A stretch of DNA of 64,000 nucleotides, from the NCBI RefSeq assembly GCF_040807025.1, contig NC_090968.1, positions 2,593,906 through 2,657,905 of the forward strand, in the 5' to 3' direction. This document shows positions 38,201 through 53,200 of the stretch, one piece after another; position 1 is the first letter of the stretch; the number at the start of each line of letters is the position of its first letter. The notes under the pieces are model-generated. The model made no database searches and had not been told where the DNA came from. It was given only the letters and a program-made list of their open reading frames with translations. Position numbers and translations under genes: made by a program. Source of the DNA: Struthio camelus (taxonomy: Eukaryota > Chordata > Aves > Struthioniformes > Struthionidae).

Positions 38201-41200
38201 TAACCGACGGTCAACGGTTACTACCTTCCCCAGCTCCTGGCCTGCCCTGGAGCCAATGCAAGAGGCACAGACTGCTTGTGATGTCCTTCAGACAGCGGCC
38301 CACTACTCCCTTCTGCCAATGGCACGCGTCCTCCTCCGAACTGCCCGTTTCCTGGCTCGTTTGTGGCGATGCACCCTGGGACAGAGTGCACCCTCAGCAA
38401 GTTTGCTGATGATACTAGACTGGGAGGAGTGGCTGACACAGCAGAAGACTGTGCTGCCATTCAGAGGGACGTGGACAGGCTGGAGAGCTGGGTGGAGAGG
38501 AACCTCCTGAAGTTCAACAAAGGCAAGTGCAAGGTCCTGCACCTAGGCAGGAATAACTCCAGGCACCAGGACAGGCTGGGGGCTGACCTGCTGGAAAGTA
38601 GCTCTGCCGAGAAGGACCTGGGAGTGCTGGTGGACAACAAGTTAAACATGAGCCAGCAGTGTGCCCTTGTGGCCAAGAAGGCCAATGGTATGCTGGGGTG
38701 CATTAGGCAGAGTGTTGCCAGCAGGTCGAGGGAAGTGATCCTGTGCCTCTGCTCAGCCCTGGTGAGGCCTCACCTGGAGTACTGTGTCCAGTTCTGGGCT
38801 CCCCAGGACAAGAGAGACATGGCACTGCTGGAGAGAGTCCAGCGGAGGGCTACCAAGATGATTAGAGGGCTGGAGCACCTCTCCTAGGAAGAAAGACTGC
38901 GAGAGCTGGGCCTGTTCAGCCTGGAGAAGAGAAGACTGAGAGGGGATCTCATCAACGTGTACCAGTATCTGAAGGGGGAGTGTCAAGAGGATGAGGCCAG
39001 CCTCTTCTCCGTGGTGCCCAGCAACAGGACAAGAGGCAACGGGCAGAAACTGAACCACAGGAAGTTCCACCTGAACCTGAGAAAAAACTTCTTCACTGTG
39101 AGGGTGACAGAGCATTGGAACAGGTTCCCCAGAGAGGTGGTGGAGTCTCCTTCCCTGGAGATATTCAAAACCCGTCTGGATGTGATCCTGGACAATATGC
39201 TCTAGAGGACCCTGCTTGAGCAGGGAGGTTGGACTAGATGGTCTCCAGAGGTCCCTTCCAACCTAAACCACTCTGTGATTCTGTGATGCCGGAGGAGTCT
39301 GATCCCAGGAAAACGCTGCTGCTTTAGGGAGCAAGCGCGTTGGAGTCGCCCCGCTCCTTCTAGGACTGCAAGGCGGCCCTTCGCACAGAGGCGCATGTGA
39401 CGACGCGATGGCGCAAGCGCCGAGACTCGGGATGCTCGGGTGAAACCCCCCTGAAACGCTTGTTGCTTTTCCGTCACTCAGCCCCTTTGGTTTGTTCAGA
39501 GCTGGCGTCTACGTACCGCCCTTATTTAATAACTAGACAATTTACCCGCGGGGGTCTCTCCTTGCCGCCTGCCTGCGACCAGACGCCGGGGACCAGTCTC
39601 GTGGCCCGGAGGGAGGCCCGCCGCTGCGAAGAGGGAAGTTGGGATGCGAGTTTTGTGTTGCTCTTCCCAGCTGGGGCCGGCGCGTATCCTGAACGGAGGA
39701 CTCGTTTCCCCCTCCCTAAACCGCCCGTGACACGTGAAGTGGCGAGAAGATTGTTTTATCCCCCTGCCTGTTTCTAATTAACAGATTTCTCCTTGGAACA
39801 AGTTGTGTGGTCGCCTGCAAGTTCGTAGCGGCAGCTGTGTCTTAACACCACTGTCGATTCGGGATTGCCAGGAGTTCATCTAAACGTCCTGCGCGCCTGC
39901 TTTCGTTGTCGGATAGGTTCAGAGGGACTGACTGAGAGAGGAGTCTGAACAAGACTGGGGTATCCCCTTACTAGCAAATTAACTAGCCTGATAAGATTTT
40001 TTTCCCATTAGGTCTTGGCAAAACGTACGTAACTCCAGAGGAATTGAGGGTCAGAAGCCATCAGCCTTGGCGTGATGCAGGCTCTCGTTTTGGTGGACAA
40101 AAATAGACTTTTCCTGCACTAACCTCCCGATGTGAGTAGAGTACAGATCGCTGCAGAGCTGTTTGTTCCCTGTCTCCTTTTTCGCACGACTCTCCCAGTT
40201 AGCGACAGATTGAAACGTCTATGCCGAATCCTGCCGACGCCTCTCCGAGCTGGGAGAGCCTCTTTCAAACGCCGATTCCAGGAGGTACTTAGGAGCTTCG
40301 CTCTCCCGTTCCTGTAAATGCTTCTCTGTCTCCGCAGGGACAGCAAAGTCTGCCGGCTGGGGAAATGCCACGGGAGCAAAGAGATGCCGGTTAGATCCAG
40401 GAGAACCTAGCGCTAAAGCCTATCTCCAAAATCTTTCCATTTTAGAGAGGGAGGCAGGATCCTTTCTTAGCAGTAGGAAATCCTGGGGCAACGCCAGAAC
40501 CGGCAACCTATTTTTGTGCTCTTCTGTATACAATAGCTTCTGAGAAGGACTCGGAGCTGCGAGCGTTTTACCCTCTAGATTTCCTGGAATAAACAAACCC
40601 CAGAGCGGATGGTGAGTTGGGGGCCGGGCCGAGGGAGAGCCCGCTCCGCCGTCCAGCCGGCGCTGCCCTGTGCCGAGTGAGTCACGGGGACGCGTGACTT
40701 TGCGTGAGTCCCGTCTGCTGACGCTGAGCTCAGGTTGTTTTAAGCAGGCTGTTGTTCTGCTAAACGCGGACCGTGCGTACCTCCCCGTCGGACCCCGCTG
40801 ACGGGCTGAGCTTGCTCGCGTTCAAGAGAGAGCGGCTCGGTTCAGGCATCTGAGGTGGCAACAGGCATTTTTTTTAATTATTTCAGGCGCCGTGCCAGCG
40901 CTTACGCTTTTTGTGATGTTATCTGCTACTGGCCTCCGTTTGTAGGGCTTGCCCTAATTTCTCTGCGCGCTTTGAACTGGAATGTGTTTTTTGGGGATGG
41001 GGGAGGGAATTCCTTATCAACAGCAGTGAAAACCGACCTTCTTCATTGTTTTTTGAGACAATACACCGAGCAGGCACCCCTAGGGGCCGTCTTGCTGGGA
41101 CATCTTGATGGAGGCACAGGAGAAACTTGGATTTAATTGCCTTGTTGCCGCCTCCGAAAAGCCGATGCTTTTCTGTGACCATAGTACCAATCAAGCCCAG

Positions 41201-44200
41201 ACGCTTGTGCACCTTCCTTCTAGTGTCTCCGAATTTTCCTCCCTTCAAGCGTGTTGAATTGCAGAGATGGGCACTGCCGTAGAGGTAAAGCGGCGAACAT
41301 AATAAGTAAAACCACTTTTGAAAAACATTGTGGTTTTCATAACTGGGGCTGTCAGGTTTGTATTCCGTTAGACTTATTTTATATTGGCTTTGATCCTGCA
41401 AATACCGGAGCTGAGAGCTGTCTGGGCTGATAATCCTGTTGGGCATGGCGTGGGCTCGGAGGCGAGAATAACAGGGGCTTTCGCACGGTTGGCCCCGGTT
41501 GTTCTAGCCATCAGCTTTCTTGCCTCAAAAGACGACGTTATGTTTCTCTTTAGCAGTGTATTAGCCCTTGCACGTCACTGCTTTTTATTAAAAGCTGGCA
41601 GGAAGTCCCAATGCAACGAGGCCTCGCTTCAAGAAAGGTGCGCAAATGATGGGGTTTCTTGAGCTAATGCAATCTGCCAGCGTTGGATGCTTAACTCCGT
41701 CTCTGTGTTGGGCAGAACGGTTTTGGCTGGCAGATATCTGACTTGTTCCTATGACAACTGAGATCATGCCATGGAGACTTGGGCAAAAAAAGCAGCGCTC
41801 ACAGCTTGCGCTGCGAGACGGCCGTTTAGAAATGCGAGCACAACTCCCGCGCTGCTTGCTCACAAGAGTCGTTTAAAGAAACCCGAGACGACTCTTTTTT
41901 CCTGTAACTTTTTTGAGGGGACGAAATATTTATTCGCAAGTGTTGCTTAGATGCGCAGCTCTTGCAAATATGACAAGCAAGTAGGTATCTGGGTTTTTTT
42001 CCCTCTCTCCCCTCCGGTTCGGCGATCAGGAGAAACCGCCCTTGAAGAGACCTGTGGGTTTTACTCTTTCTTCTCATCGTTACTAATGTGGAAATGACTG
42101 AATGAAGACATACATTGCCATCTCCATTTTATTCTTGTATTAGTTATCTCCTTGATTCCTTAAAAAGCTCTCGCCGTTGAGATGGGAAGTTGGAGACGGA
42201 GCGCTGGGCTCGCCTGAAGTGCTGGACAGGCAGATTTATGCAAAAAGAGCCCTTAAACGTATGAAGTCCATTTTGATAACAAAAGCCAGTCGAAGATGCT
42301 GCATCTGCTTGTGTTTTAATAGACTTAACGTGTACCCGGTAATCCAGAGAGCTCGAGCAGTGAAAAGCATTGCTGAAAGGTTTGATTTGTCTGTGCAGCA
42401 TCTAGTTCAACTAGACCCTGGCCCAAGACTGACGCTTCTGCGTCCCGGTGTTGGGTTGTGCTCAGTGCTGCTTCAAAGTCATACAAGGTTAAAGCATGGC
42501 AAGGTGTATGTGAGGATGAGCCTGTGGCTAAATGGCTTCGATTTTAGGCTGAGCTCCAGTTATGAAAATGGAGGGGGCTTTGCAAAGGTAGCCGTGGATG
42601 CTTATGTACTCTTGGGCTTTTATGGCTGCGTTTGTTAAACGCACAGGAAAGACCCCTTGAGGTTTTAAGGAAGGAGTATGGTCTAGCGCCTGGGAAAGGA
42701 GGCAAAGCATGATTTCTTGGTTAACTTGCTGTAAGTTGAATGTATTTATCGTCTCTTGTTTGCACAGTCGATCGCAATGAAGACTGTTAGGTAGCGGTTT
42801 GGGGGTTTTGCTTATTTTAGTTCAAGTTTGAAGCCCATTGCGGAGACTTAGCAGAAGGTGATTATCTCTCTGAATAATTCATGGCCTTGGTAGAAATACT
42901 AGGATTAAGGGTTTGTAGAGAATTCTTCCTGAATGGACGTCCGAAGATGTAATGATGTACCCCAAATCACATAGAGAGACTGCCTGGAGCCCGGAGCCTG
43001 GGATCCCAGTTTTCTACTTCCAGTCACAAGATCACGTCTCACCTTGAAGGTAGAAAAGAAAAGGCAGGAGCTGCCCTGAGGTCCCTTCTGCAGGGTGAGC
43101 AATTCTGATAAGTAAGGAGTCCATGTGCAGCGTATTGAGACGCTAATCTTCTAAAAGTATCTTCTAAAACCTGAAAAGTGAAACTCTGTCTTCTATATTG
43201 CGTTTATCAGACAACATAAACACTTAAAAGGGGTATTGCTGTGCTTGCAGGTTTGTGCAGTTCTGGCTTCTGATGGCTTGCTCATAATGCGTATTTAAAG
43301 CAAATCCATTGACCCTAAACCATCAATGACAGACTGCCGTCTATGGGATCCAGCCGCCCCGAAATGCTGAGTTTGTGCTGACACCACTGGATGCCGTATT
43401 TGCCGCCTGTGGCTTGATGTAGCTCTAATTTGCCCCTTGCAGCCGCAAGCTCTTCTTCTGCCAAAGTCCCGCTCTGCAACGAGCGCAGATTTTTGGCTGC
43501 AGCAGCCCTTGGTGAATGGCATTTAGCATCATCTGTGCCGGTTTGCACTCTTGCTTGCGGCTGCAAGCTACTTTGCGGAAAGCGTGGCTCTCCGGCGGTT
43601 CTCCTTTGTGGACGGGGATCTGTCTGGCTCAGGTTGAGGGCTAGCGAGATAGTGGTGGAAACATGTGGGAGGTTGTTACCATGGCAATGCCACAGCTGGA
43701 TTAAGTAGACCAGACCAGAGTGCATCGTGCTAGGGCTTAAAACAAGTTATTTAGCACCTCGCTCAGCTGCTTAAACTGCTGATTTGTAGGCTGATGGTTG
43801 CAATTTGCATAAAAGGAATAAAAATAGCGTCAATTACTGAGTCTTCTCCACAGTCTGTATCTACCACAATGTCCTATATAATCCCAACGCTCTATTTCAG
43901 GGAGCGATCTAAGTCGGGAGAAGAGCTGATCTCCGATACGGAGTTGTTTTCAAAATGAAGATGTTAAAATTTATGTCATCCATCAGTTTGACTGGTGACT
44001 TTTTCCCTCAGGGGAAATGTTTTCTTCCAACTGCCATCAGGCTTTAAGTTGAACAAGCAAGACACGTGGCAGGAGCGTTGCACCCTAACGGCGTCTCTTT
44101 ATCTTGACCAACTCCTTGACTGCTTTCTTTGTCCTCTCGGGGAGTAACCAGGCGATGTTAGCTGGAGCCGTGGGTCTTGCGTGTGTGTTGCACAACCTCT

Positions 44201-47200
44201 CCTGTTCCCACTGCTGGAGACGACGTGGGGAATAACGGGATGCGTGTATCGTTGGACTGACCCAGTGAAGGCTTTGCCCCTCTTCTTAAGAGACCACGAC
44301 GCTGGGCGTCCTGAGGTATGGCTTGACGTCGCCCTGAAGTCGGTGGATCAGGTAATCGACGACGCTGATGATTTATGTCAGTTTAGCTTGCAACGTCAGT
44401 GTTGGTGCGGGGAACTGGGGGCTGGGGTACCGGAGGGGTCTGGACTGCCCGTTTCAGCAGCGGCCAGCTTGGCTCGGTTGCTTTTATGCTTTTTTTCTTG
44501 AACTGGATTGGAAGGGGGAAGGCATCAGTTCTCTTTCCCTTTCTTTTGGCCTCTGAGCACTTTGCGAAACTTCTGATCCTCTGGGCTACAGGCAAGGCGT
44601 AATTTGGCTGCTTTGCAGTTAGCCCTGAAATGCCAGCGCGTTCCCAAATGGCACAGCTGGGGAATAAAATGCAGGGATGCTGGCTCGGATCTGCTTTCTC
44701 GTTTCAACGTTCAGTCCTTTTATTGCACGGCCAGTGAGCCTTGGACTCGTCTGAGATGATGGATACTTGGATTGCATTAAAAATTGCACTCAAGGTTTTT
44801 GGTTTTAGCCTCTACCTATGGATGATGGTGGCCTTTCTCTGCCCTAAGTACCTAAGCGCCGGTGCGATGCCAGGCACTTCGCTCACCCCCGGAAATGATC
44901 CTCTGACGACACCGTGGTATTTTTAGCTGCCTCCATCTGACAGCGTCTAGCTGTTCCTGTCTGTTTTAAGAACCTGGCCTGCAGCCACGGATACCTTACG
45001 GCTTGGGAGTAATTATCCTTTCCTACCTTGAATAAGGGCGCCGCTCAAGCCTTACTGCTCTAGTGAACTGCAGATACCCCTCGATTCGGTTATGCCAAAC
45101 CGGCGCCAGCGGGAGTTTGCTCTGGCGCTCTCCGAGCGCGGGGCACCGCTGTCCGGGAGCCCTGGAGGGCCGCGGGAGCCCAGAGCGATTAAGTAGCTTC
45201 GTTTGCAGAGCTTGCAGCGGTTGTCAGCTTGGCTCCCTCCCTGCTCTTCTTGCAAACACGCTCCCTTTTCCGGGAATTTTAAAATAGCGCATGATCAAGC
45301 GCCCTGGGCGCCTGATGGGCAAGCGCTCCCCAGGCAGGGGAGGTTTCCTTCTTCGTTTCAAGAGCCGGCAAGGAGCAGGCTGAAGCTCTGCTGATAAAAC
45401 GACGGGCAAAACGTAGAAAATTGCATTTGTCCTGTGTTGAGGAGCTGAACCGGAGGGAAAACGGCCGCTGGAGAGGGCTGGATGGGACTGACTGGGAGGC
45501 TTTGCTCGGAGCTAAGTGCTGGAGTAGTACAAGGGGCAGGGAGAGCACGTGCTGTATCTTTCCGGCACATCGGATTTCTTCTGTGGCCTGGCCTGAGAGG
45601 TGGTTGGGCTTGAGCGATAAGCCATGTTCTTCCTCTTCAGCTTTCTGAGCGTGGCCTTGGTGTTATTTTTAGTGCCTGCATGTCAAGTTAGTACTTGACA
45701 AGTCTGTCTGGAGGCCTCGAGCCTGTCGACTTGGAGGCCTTTCGTTCTGTCTGACAGGGGCAATGCTGCATGCTTGGAGATCTGCCTGGGGATTGGGAGA
45801 CCTTGCAAAAATTCCTGCTAACAAGCCTGTGTCCCTTAAACACTTGCTGCACTTGGAGATACTTTTCAGTCAACTGTGAGGCATCTTTGCCTCTTCAGAG
45901 GGATCAGATCCTTTTCTGTAGCTGCTGCTGAGTCAGCCGGGGCAGTAAAACCCATTCTGCCCATCACCTGAAGCACCTGATGTTATTTTTTGTGGGTATA
46001 ACCCCATGTAGTACCCAGACAATGTTGGCGTCGTCTTTCTCCCATTTAGCCAGGAGAGCGGTGGTAGGTATTGCGTCTACGGGGCTGATCTGAGTTTCTT
46101 TCAAGAGTCCTAGCACTGTATCCAGCAAAGCTCAGTGTCCCTCTTTCACTTGCAGGAGTCAGAGTCCGAAAACAAGCTAGATGGAGAGACAGCATCGGAC
46201 AGCGAAAGCAAATCCGAGTTTGGAGGATCGCCTCCGGTGCCGACATCCGATGACACTCCAGAGGTCCTGAACAGAGCTCTCTCCAACCTGTCCTCAAGGT
46301 AGCGCTGAGCACACTCCCCCACTGCTGCTGGGCTCCCGGCAGCAGGTCCTGCAGCGTTCGCTGCGGCTTCCCGAGCCAAGACAGCGTCTTGTCGGCGGAT
46401 GGAGGCTGAAATAGCTGCGCTCTGCAGCGCAGCGCTCTCCGTCCCTGGCAGGCAAGCAGCAAGGTGCCCACAAGGCCACAGGAAAGAGAACCTGACACCA
46501 ATGCTAGCAGGAGAGCAAAGGGCAGCGCTCCTGGCTCCGTGCTGCTGCGCGTGGGTGAGGATCAGTCACAGACAAGCGCTGCAGGGCTGGAGGGAGCACA
46601 TTACATTTCTTTTAGCTTAGCCAGAGCTGTCTGCGAGTCCCTTTCATTTTGGCGAATGATCTCAGTGAAGACTTCAACAGCAACGATTTTTAAGCACTAG
46701 TCTGACCTACTTTTGCAAGAATGCATGAGAAAAACTTGCTGATAAGGAGTAGGTTAAAGAACAAACTGGAAATGTCTTCTGGGGGCTGCTGCAGGGGCAA
46801 GAGCATCTAACTCATATCACAGGAGAAAGTGTGTGCTGTGAGCATGGGAGAGGCTCCAGGTGGAATCTGTTGGAGAACAGTGAGGATACAACACGTGAGG
46901 GCCAATGTCTCCTCTTCAAAAGTAGCGCAGGGAGGGGAAGTGGTCCCTGTTTCGTTGACTGGGGACTACTCGGGTCGCCTGTCCGAGGTGTGGGAAGCCT
47001 GTAGGAGAACAGGAACAGGCTCGCCCGGGTCCTGTTTCAGTGCCCTCGGAGTTGCTCCTGCATTTAGTGAGGTTCATAGCAGCGACGACTGAATTGAGCT
47101 GCAGCCTTGCAGCTGCTGCAACCAGGTCTTGGTCAGTGGATCAAGCTCTCCCTGCAGTGCAGAGAGGAAACTCAGGGTTTTCAGGGCTCAGGTACTGGCC

Positions 47201-50200
47201 TATGATGTTGCCTGGAAGGTGTGCAGAGGAGAGCAGAGCTGCTGTCCTGCTCCCTTTGTTCTGGCTCTCTCTAACCTCTTTCCTTCTCTGCGGCCTAGAT
47301 GGAAGAACTGGTGGGTAAGAGGCATCCTCACGCTGGCAATGATCACCTTCTTCTTCATCATCATCTATTTGGGACCCATGGTCTTAATGATGATAGTAAG
47401 TGCTCGCAGAGAAATGCCCTAATGTTGGCAGTGGCGGGGGGATGGCTGCTGGGACCATCACTGGTGCAGGAAATCCAGAGCCTCGTGTTTCTGTGGTCCC
47501 CGTTCAGCTCACTGGGCTTGTCCGTGGAGGAACGAATCTGTGACTGCCTGCCCTGGCGGTCCAGCATTTGGCTGCAATTGACACCAGTATGGAAGGTTGT
47601 TAGAAACCTCCTGCAGAGGAAAGGGGAGGGAAAAACAACATGATGAGCTTCACAGGTTGGATTAAGAGATTTCTGCCTGCCTGATAACACCTGCTAAAGT
47701 ATCTTTTGCTATGCACATGCATGTTTTTTTCTCTCCATCAGGAGAGAGGTGTATAACCAACACGTGTTACAGCTTCCTGATGTCTGTTTGTGCAGGTAAT
47801 GTGCGTCCAGATCAAATGTTTTCACGAGATTATCACTATCGGCTATAACGTATATCACTCATATGACCTGCCCTGGTTCAGGACGCTCAGTTGGTGAGTA
47901 GGGTGACTGCTTCCCTCTCCGTTCTTGAGTGCAGTGATACGTTTCATCTCATTGCGGAGGAGAGACAGCAAGGAGATCTTCTAGCAACCTCTCAAACAGG
48001 GACCATAGGATTGCTGTGAATTGTCTGGTTTTGTGTGTTAGCAGCTTTCGTAAGGGAAACGTCCCCACAAATACAGACAGATAGATATCTTGATATAGTT
48101 TGTCCCGCCGTTTACGAAGCGCTGAGATTGGAACGCCATGATCCGTGCAAGGGACGGCACTGATGGCTGTCGCCACTTGCAGACAGACATGGTTGCTCAC
48201 TTGGCGTGGGAGGCTTATTGTGGGTGGTTGTGAAACACTGCTGAACCCTGGGACATAGCTGGGCTGAGCGGCTCCGGATGCCAGCCAGAGCAAGGCTGTG
48301 ACGAGGGGAGGAGCCGTGCTTTTAGGATGCACAAGCTCCTAAAGGCCTGTTGAGGAGTGCCACCTAAAGGCAGAAAGTCCTTGTGCATCTAAAGGCCCAC
48401 ACCAATCCCAAACAGAGTATGATCCACTGAGACGTGGAAGTGGGTGGTGCAAGCGCTATTTTAAATGAAGGTGTCATTTCTAAAGTGGGGGGAATGAAGT
48501 TTTGGCCGTCACTTTCCAGAAGGCCGTTGACCTTGGGGATCAGCCACTTTCTGTGTTCCTCCAGAACACTTTTAGGGTTCCTGCTAACAGGCACGTGCAT
48601 CCATCCACAGGTACTTCCTGCTCTGCGTAAACTACTTTTTCTATGGCGAGACTGTAACAGATTATTTCTTCACCCTGGTTCAAAGAGAGGAGCCCTTGCG
48701 AATTCTCAGCAAATACCACCGCTTCATTTCTTTTGCCCTGTACTTAACAGGTAAAGACCACATTTTCTGTTGGTTAAATTTACTTGGGCTGGAGGGAGGA
48801 GATCTCCTTGATCTCTTGAAGTACTCTTCTCGCAAGTATTGTATCTTTTGCGGTGTCCGTAGCGTATCCAGTTGACATTGTGAAAGCAAGTTCGCAGAGA
48901 AAAAAAAAGAACTCTGTGGAAAAAAACCCTCTCTAATTCATCTGGGAGCAATCAGGCTTAATTGGCTATCTGCCCAAGTGTTATTTGTAGGAAATTGTAT
49001 TATGCGACTTCCAGAACAGTGCATTTCCCCACTTCACGTTGCTGCTTTACTCAAAAAGCCTGCAGAGTTGTGCACTGTCATAGAAAAAGCAAGCATTTCT
49101 TTCTGCTGAAGACATGTTCCCACCCATTCATTTTTCTTCTGTTTCCCACCAGGTTTCTGCATGTTTGTCTTGAGCCTGGTGAAGAAACACTATCGCCTCC
49201 AGTTCTACATGGTAAGGTTAAACACAGGGGCTGGCTGCCCCCAGTTGGAGGCAGAAGAATGAATAATATAGGCTACTTGAAAACTTTGTATAGAGGAATA
49301 CGTGCCAGTAGATGCTTCTGTGCTGGCTGTGCATTGTAATGCTGCCTGGAAGGAAAATTACTGCGAGCAGACTGAATATTTAGGAAGGTGGCCCTGACTG
49401 GAGTTCCCTGGAAACATGAATTCTCTTCTCTCTGCACTTGAGGATGCTCTTAAGAAACTTTCTGCAAGATGAGATGACTGCACGAGACTATTTGACTCTT
49501 GTACTGTGGGTAGCTCAGCACAAGGGTTAATTGGCTATGTCCCCTTTTCCAAACATCAGTAAGGTATTGCTCGTGTTTGACCACAGACCCAGCTAGTTTT
49601 GCTTTCCGCTAGATTCTGCACACAGAGATACAGTTTGGATATCCATCAGCCTTGTGTTCTTCTTGTATAGTCAGAAGGCTGCCTGGGATGTGTGGGACAG
49701 GGGTGGGCTGTAGAGGGCTTGGTCCAGCAGAAGTCTTCCCTGTGAAGTTCAGGTCTGGGCTGGAGCTGAAGAACGTGTCCATTATTAGTTAATAATGTCA
49801 CTGTTCCCTGCTCTGGGCGACTTGCGGTGTCTGTCGTGGTGAAGGTGTACGCTAGAAACGCACCCGTGCATGAGCTGGGCTCTGAGAGGTGCCTAACAGC
49901 ATTTGATTTCTGCCAGCGATGCGTATGAGAGATGTCTCTAGGCAGACTGGACTGCATGCTGTCTTCTCTTCCAGTTTGGATGGACCCACGTGACGTTGCT
50001 AATTGTTGTTACCCAGTCGCACCTCATCATTCACAACCTCTTTGAAGGAATGATATGGTGAGTTGCTGTGTGTTTTGAATCACTGTGATTCCTGCAGCCT
50101 AATATGAATTACTGTGTTTTTAGTGAAGGCTATTCTTTTAAAAAACAAATGGCCAAGATATTTCCTGCCAGGGGCTGACCCATTCAGAATAGAAAAGCAA

Positions 50201-53200
50201 AAGATTGAGCGATGCCTCGGTGACTTAGGACTTGCTTTGTGCTACTTGGGCAGTACAAAGTGCTGGTCTTAAGCAGCATCTGTCTTCCCGAAACCAGCTG
50301 TGCCAGCAACTACTTTTGGCTGCTGTGAGACGGCACTGTAAGTTCCTGTGCGTGCCTGAACCAGCCCAGAGTGCTCTGAGAGCAGTCTGCTGGCAGCTGA
50401 GATGCAGCCACTCTGGGGTGAGCGGAGGCAACTGTCTAACAGCATGACACGTGTCGCAAAAAAAGGAAAGAATGTGCTTAAAACAGGCTGTTTTGGGTGT
50501 GCGACCTGCTGGTTAGTCTAGAGCACTAGGGTAACACCTTGGTTTTTTCTAGGAGCTTCAGGTGGTTGCTCCGTGTGCTGTGAGATTGCACTGGACAGGG
50601 AGATGTTGATGGGACGGCACTGGAGAACACATGATGAAGCAATTGCTCGTTTCGTTAAGTCTCGGAGTTGTCTGATGCTTGGCATTTTCAAATGCTTCGA
50701 TTCTCCTCCCATCTAGGTTCATTGTCCCAATTTCCTGTGTGATCTGCAACGACATCATGGCGTACATGTTCGGGTTCTTCTTTGGCCGCACTCCGCTCAT
50801 CAAGGTTCGTAACGCTTTGGCGAACAAAACTACAGGCGCCTTTCAGTTGCATGCAGCCCTTGACCCTAGATGGGAGAGCAGGCTAGAGCACTGGAAGTAG
50901 CTACTGGAAGGGGGGGCTGCGATATTTGAAGAAGCTGAATGCATGTTACAGACAGGTCCTTAAAAATTCTTGTCTGAAAAGCTTCATCTGATAAGTGAAA
51001 TAAGAAAAAAGACTGTGAAAAGGCTACTAATAAAGAATAAATTAGCTTCTTTGGCTAATTTTTGGCTTCTTTGGGTCTTAATCCCAGTCCCTGTTCTCTG
51101 ATCTCCCATTTGGACATGTCCCAATGTTTGAGGCTGTGAAGTAGAACAGAGCATTTTGAACAAAGAGGGTAGTGTGAGGTTTTGACTAAGCTGTTATTTG
51201 TTGATTGTTTGCACCATTTTCGGCTTGCCTCAGCAGTTCACAGTTGAGGAAGGGCTGCTTGTGTGTGTGGTGCTGTGCGTAGATGCACAGTTTTTAACTA
51301 CCCCCCTTTTCTCTCTTTCTCTCCGGCTGTAGCTCTCCCCAAAGAAGACCTGGGAGGGTTTTATTGGAGGTTTTTTTGCCACCGTTTTGTTTGGATTGCT
51401 GGTAAGTAACATGGTGATTACTTCATTGCTCTTTTCCCTTCATAAGGTGACGGTGTTTTGCCTGAAAAAATGCAGGCAAGCTGTTCAGGCTTTTGTCAAA
51501 AACTTCACGCTTGCCTGGCTGACCAGGATTTGAGCTGGTCCATGGCCATGGATTGTGCTGCGTGCAGGTCCTGCAGGGGGAACAGCATATTGGAGAAAGG
51601 TCCCCTGTAGACCATACGACGCGTTCATTACAGTAATTGTCCTTGAAGCTTTCTCTCTTGTCTGCCAAAGAGTAGAGACCGGGGTATTCCCACAGATGCT
51701 GTGCGTGTGTAGACGAAGCATTTAGGGATCCCGTTGGATGAATGCGGTGCATCGTTTCAAGTGCTATGTGGGGAATTCAGTGCTCTGTCTGGCACTTTGC
51801 TGTACCGTGGGACTAGAGCATGAGAAAGAGCAGCTTGCTTTCATTGTGTGCACAATTGAAACGAAGCCCTTAACTGGATAGGAAGTCATGAGGCCTGCAT
51901 CATCTCTGAGTATTAAGATATTCTTGTCTGTTTTTATGACTGTCCCCCTGTCTGGTTGTAGCTGTCTGCTCAGCCAAATGGTGCAGCCTGTCTCAGCCCG
52001 TTCATGCAGGGCCTCTGATCACTGCTTGCTGAACAGATGCGCTTCTTAAAAGAAAATGCTTACTATGCCTTTAGCCAATTAATGCTTCTCAGGAGAGTAA
52101 TCTTCTTAATGAAGCCAGGAACGCGGCTCCCTCCTAGCCTCGTCTCCTTGAGTTGCCTTGGGAGTGTCTCAGCCTCCTCGCTTGGGAAACATTAATCCTC
52201 CTTTCTCTTGATGCATCTCTCTCTCTGTCTCCTTGAAGCTGTCTTACGTGATGTCTGGGTACCGGTGCTTCACCTGTCCAGTGGAATTCAACAATGACAC
52301 CAACAGCTTCACAGTGGACTGTGAGCCATCCGAGCTGTTCCAGCTACAGGAATACAACATCCCCGTGGTGCTGCAGTCTATCGTTGGCTGGGTAGGACTC
52401 TCACTGCACACACTGCTAGTGACTGCCTGGCAGGAGGCTACTAAAAGGGTTTTATTTATTGAGACAGAACACCAAGAAGAGAGGAGGGCTATGTTGTAGT
52501 GCTCCACAGACTTACATGACAAGGAATGATGGTACTTGACCCAGTAAAGAGGGAAATTAATGGTGCTCCCTGTTAGTGGAAGTCCCAAAGGAATTGTCCC
52601 AAGTCTGGTGGCTGAAGCTAGTTGTGAACCAACTGGCCGAAAGCGTGGGGAGTACGGAAACAGGGGCAAGCGGTGGCCAAGATGATCTAGAAGACATCTT
52701 GCAGCTCCCTTTCATACAGACTGGGTCCCAGTGTGATTTGCCTCGAGATGTGTGTTGAGACTCCGAAGATAACCTTTACCTATAGGGGTGAGGGAAGTTC
52801 AAAAGGCACTTGAAGAGGCCCAGTGGCATCTTCCTAATGTTGTTTCCCAGAGGACGTGTATATAGCGTGTTGGAAGAGCTGGCTGTGCAGAACCACTGGT
52901 CGCTTGCAGGTCTTGGCTTTGGATTTAGCAAAGCAAGCTTCAGGGAAGTGCTGTACTTTGTGAAAATCCTCCTCTGATGTGTTTTTCTTTCTGCAGAAGA
53001 CAGTCCGGATGTACCCCTTCCAAATCCACAGCATCGCACTGTCTACTTTTGCCTCCCTCATTGGGCCGTTTGGAGGCTTCTTTGCTAGTGGATTTAAGAG
53101 AGCCTTCAAAATCAAGGTAAGGACACCCCTCTTCTCAAAGGCCGTTTACCTTTTAGAAGGCAAAGACTGAACTGACAAGGACTGTCCATTAGGAGTTGCT

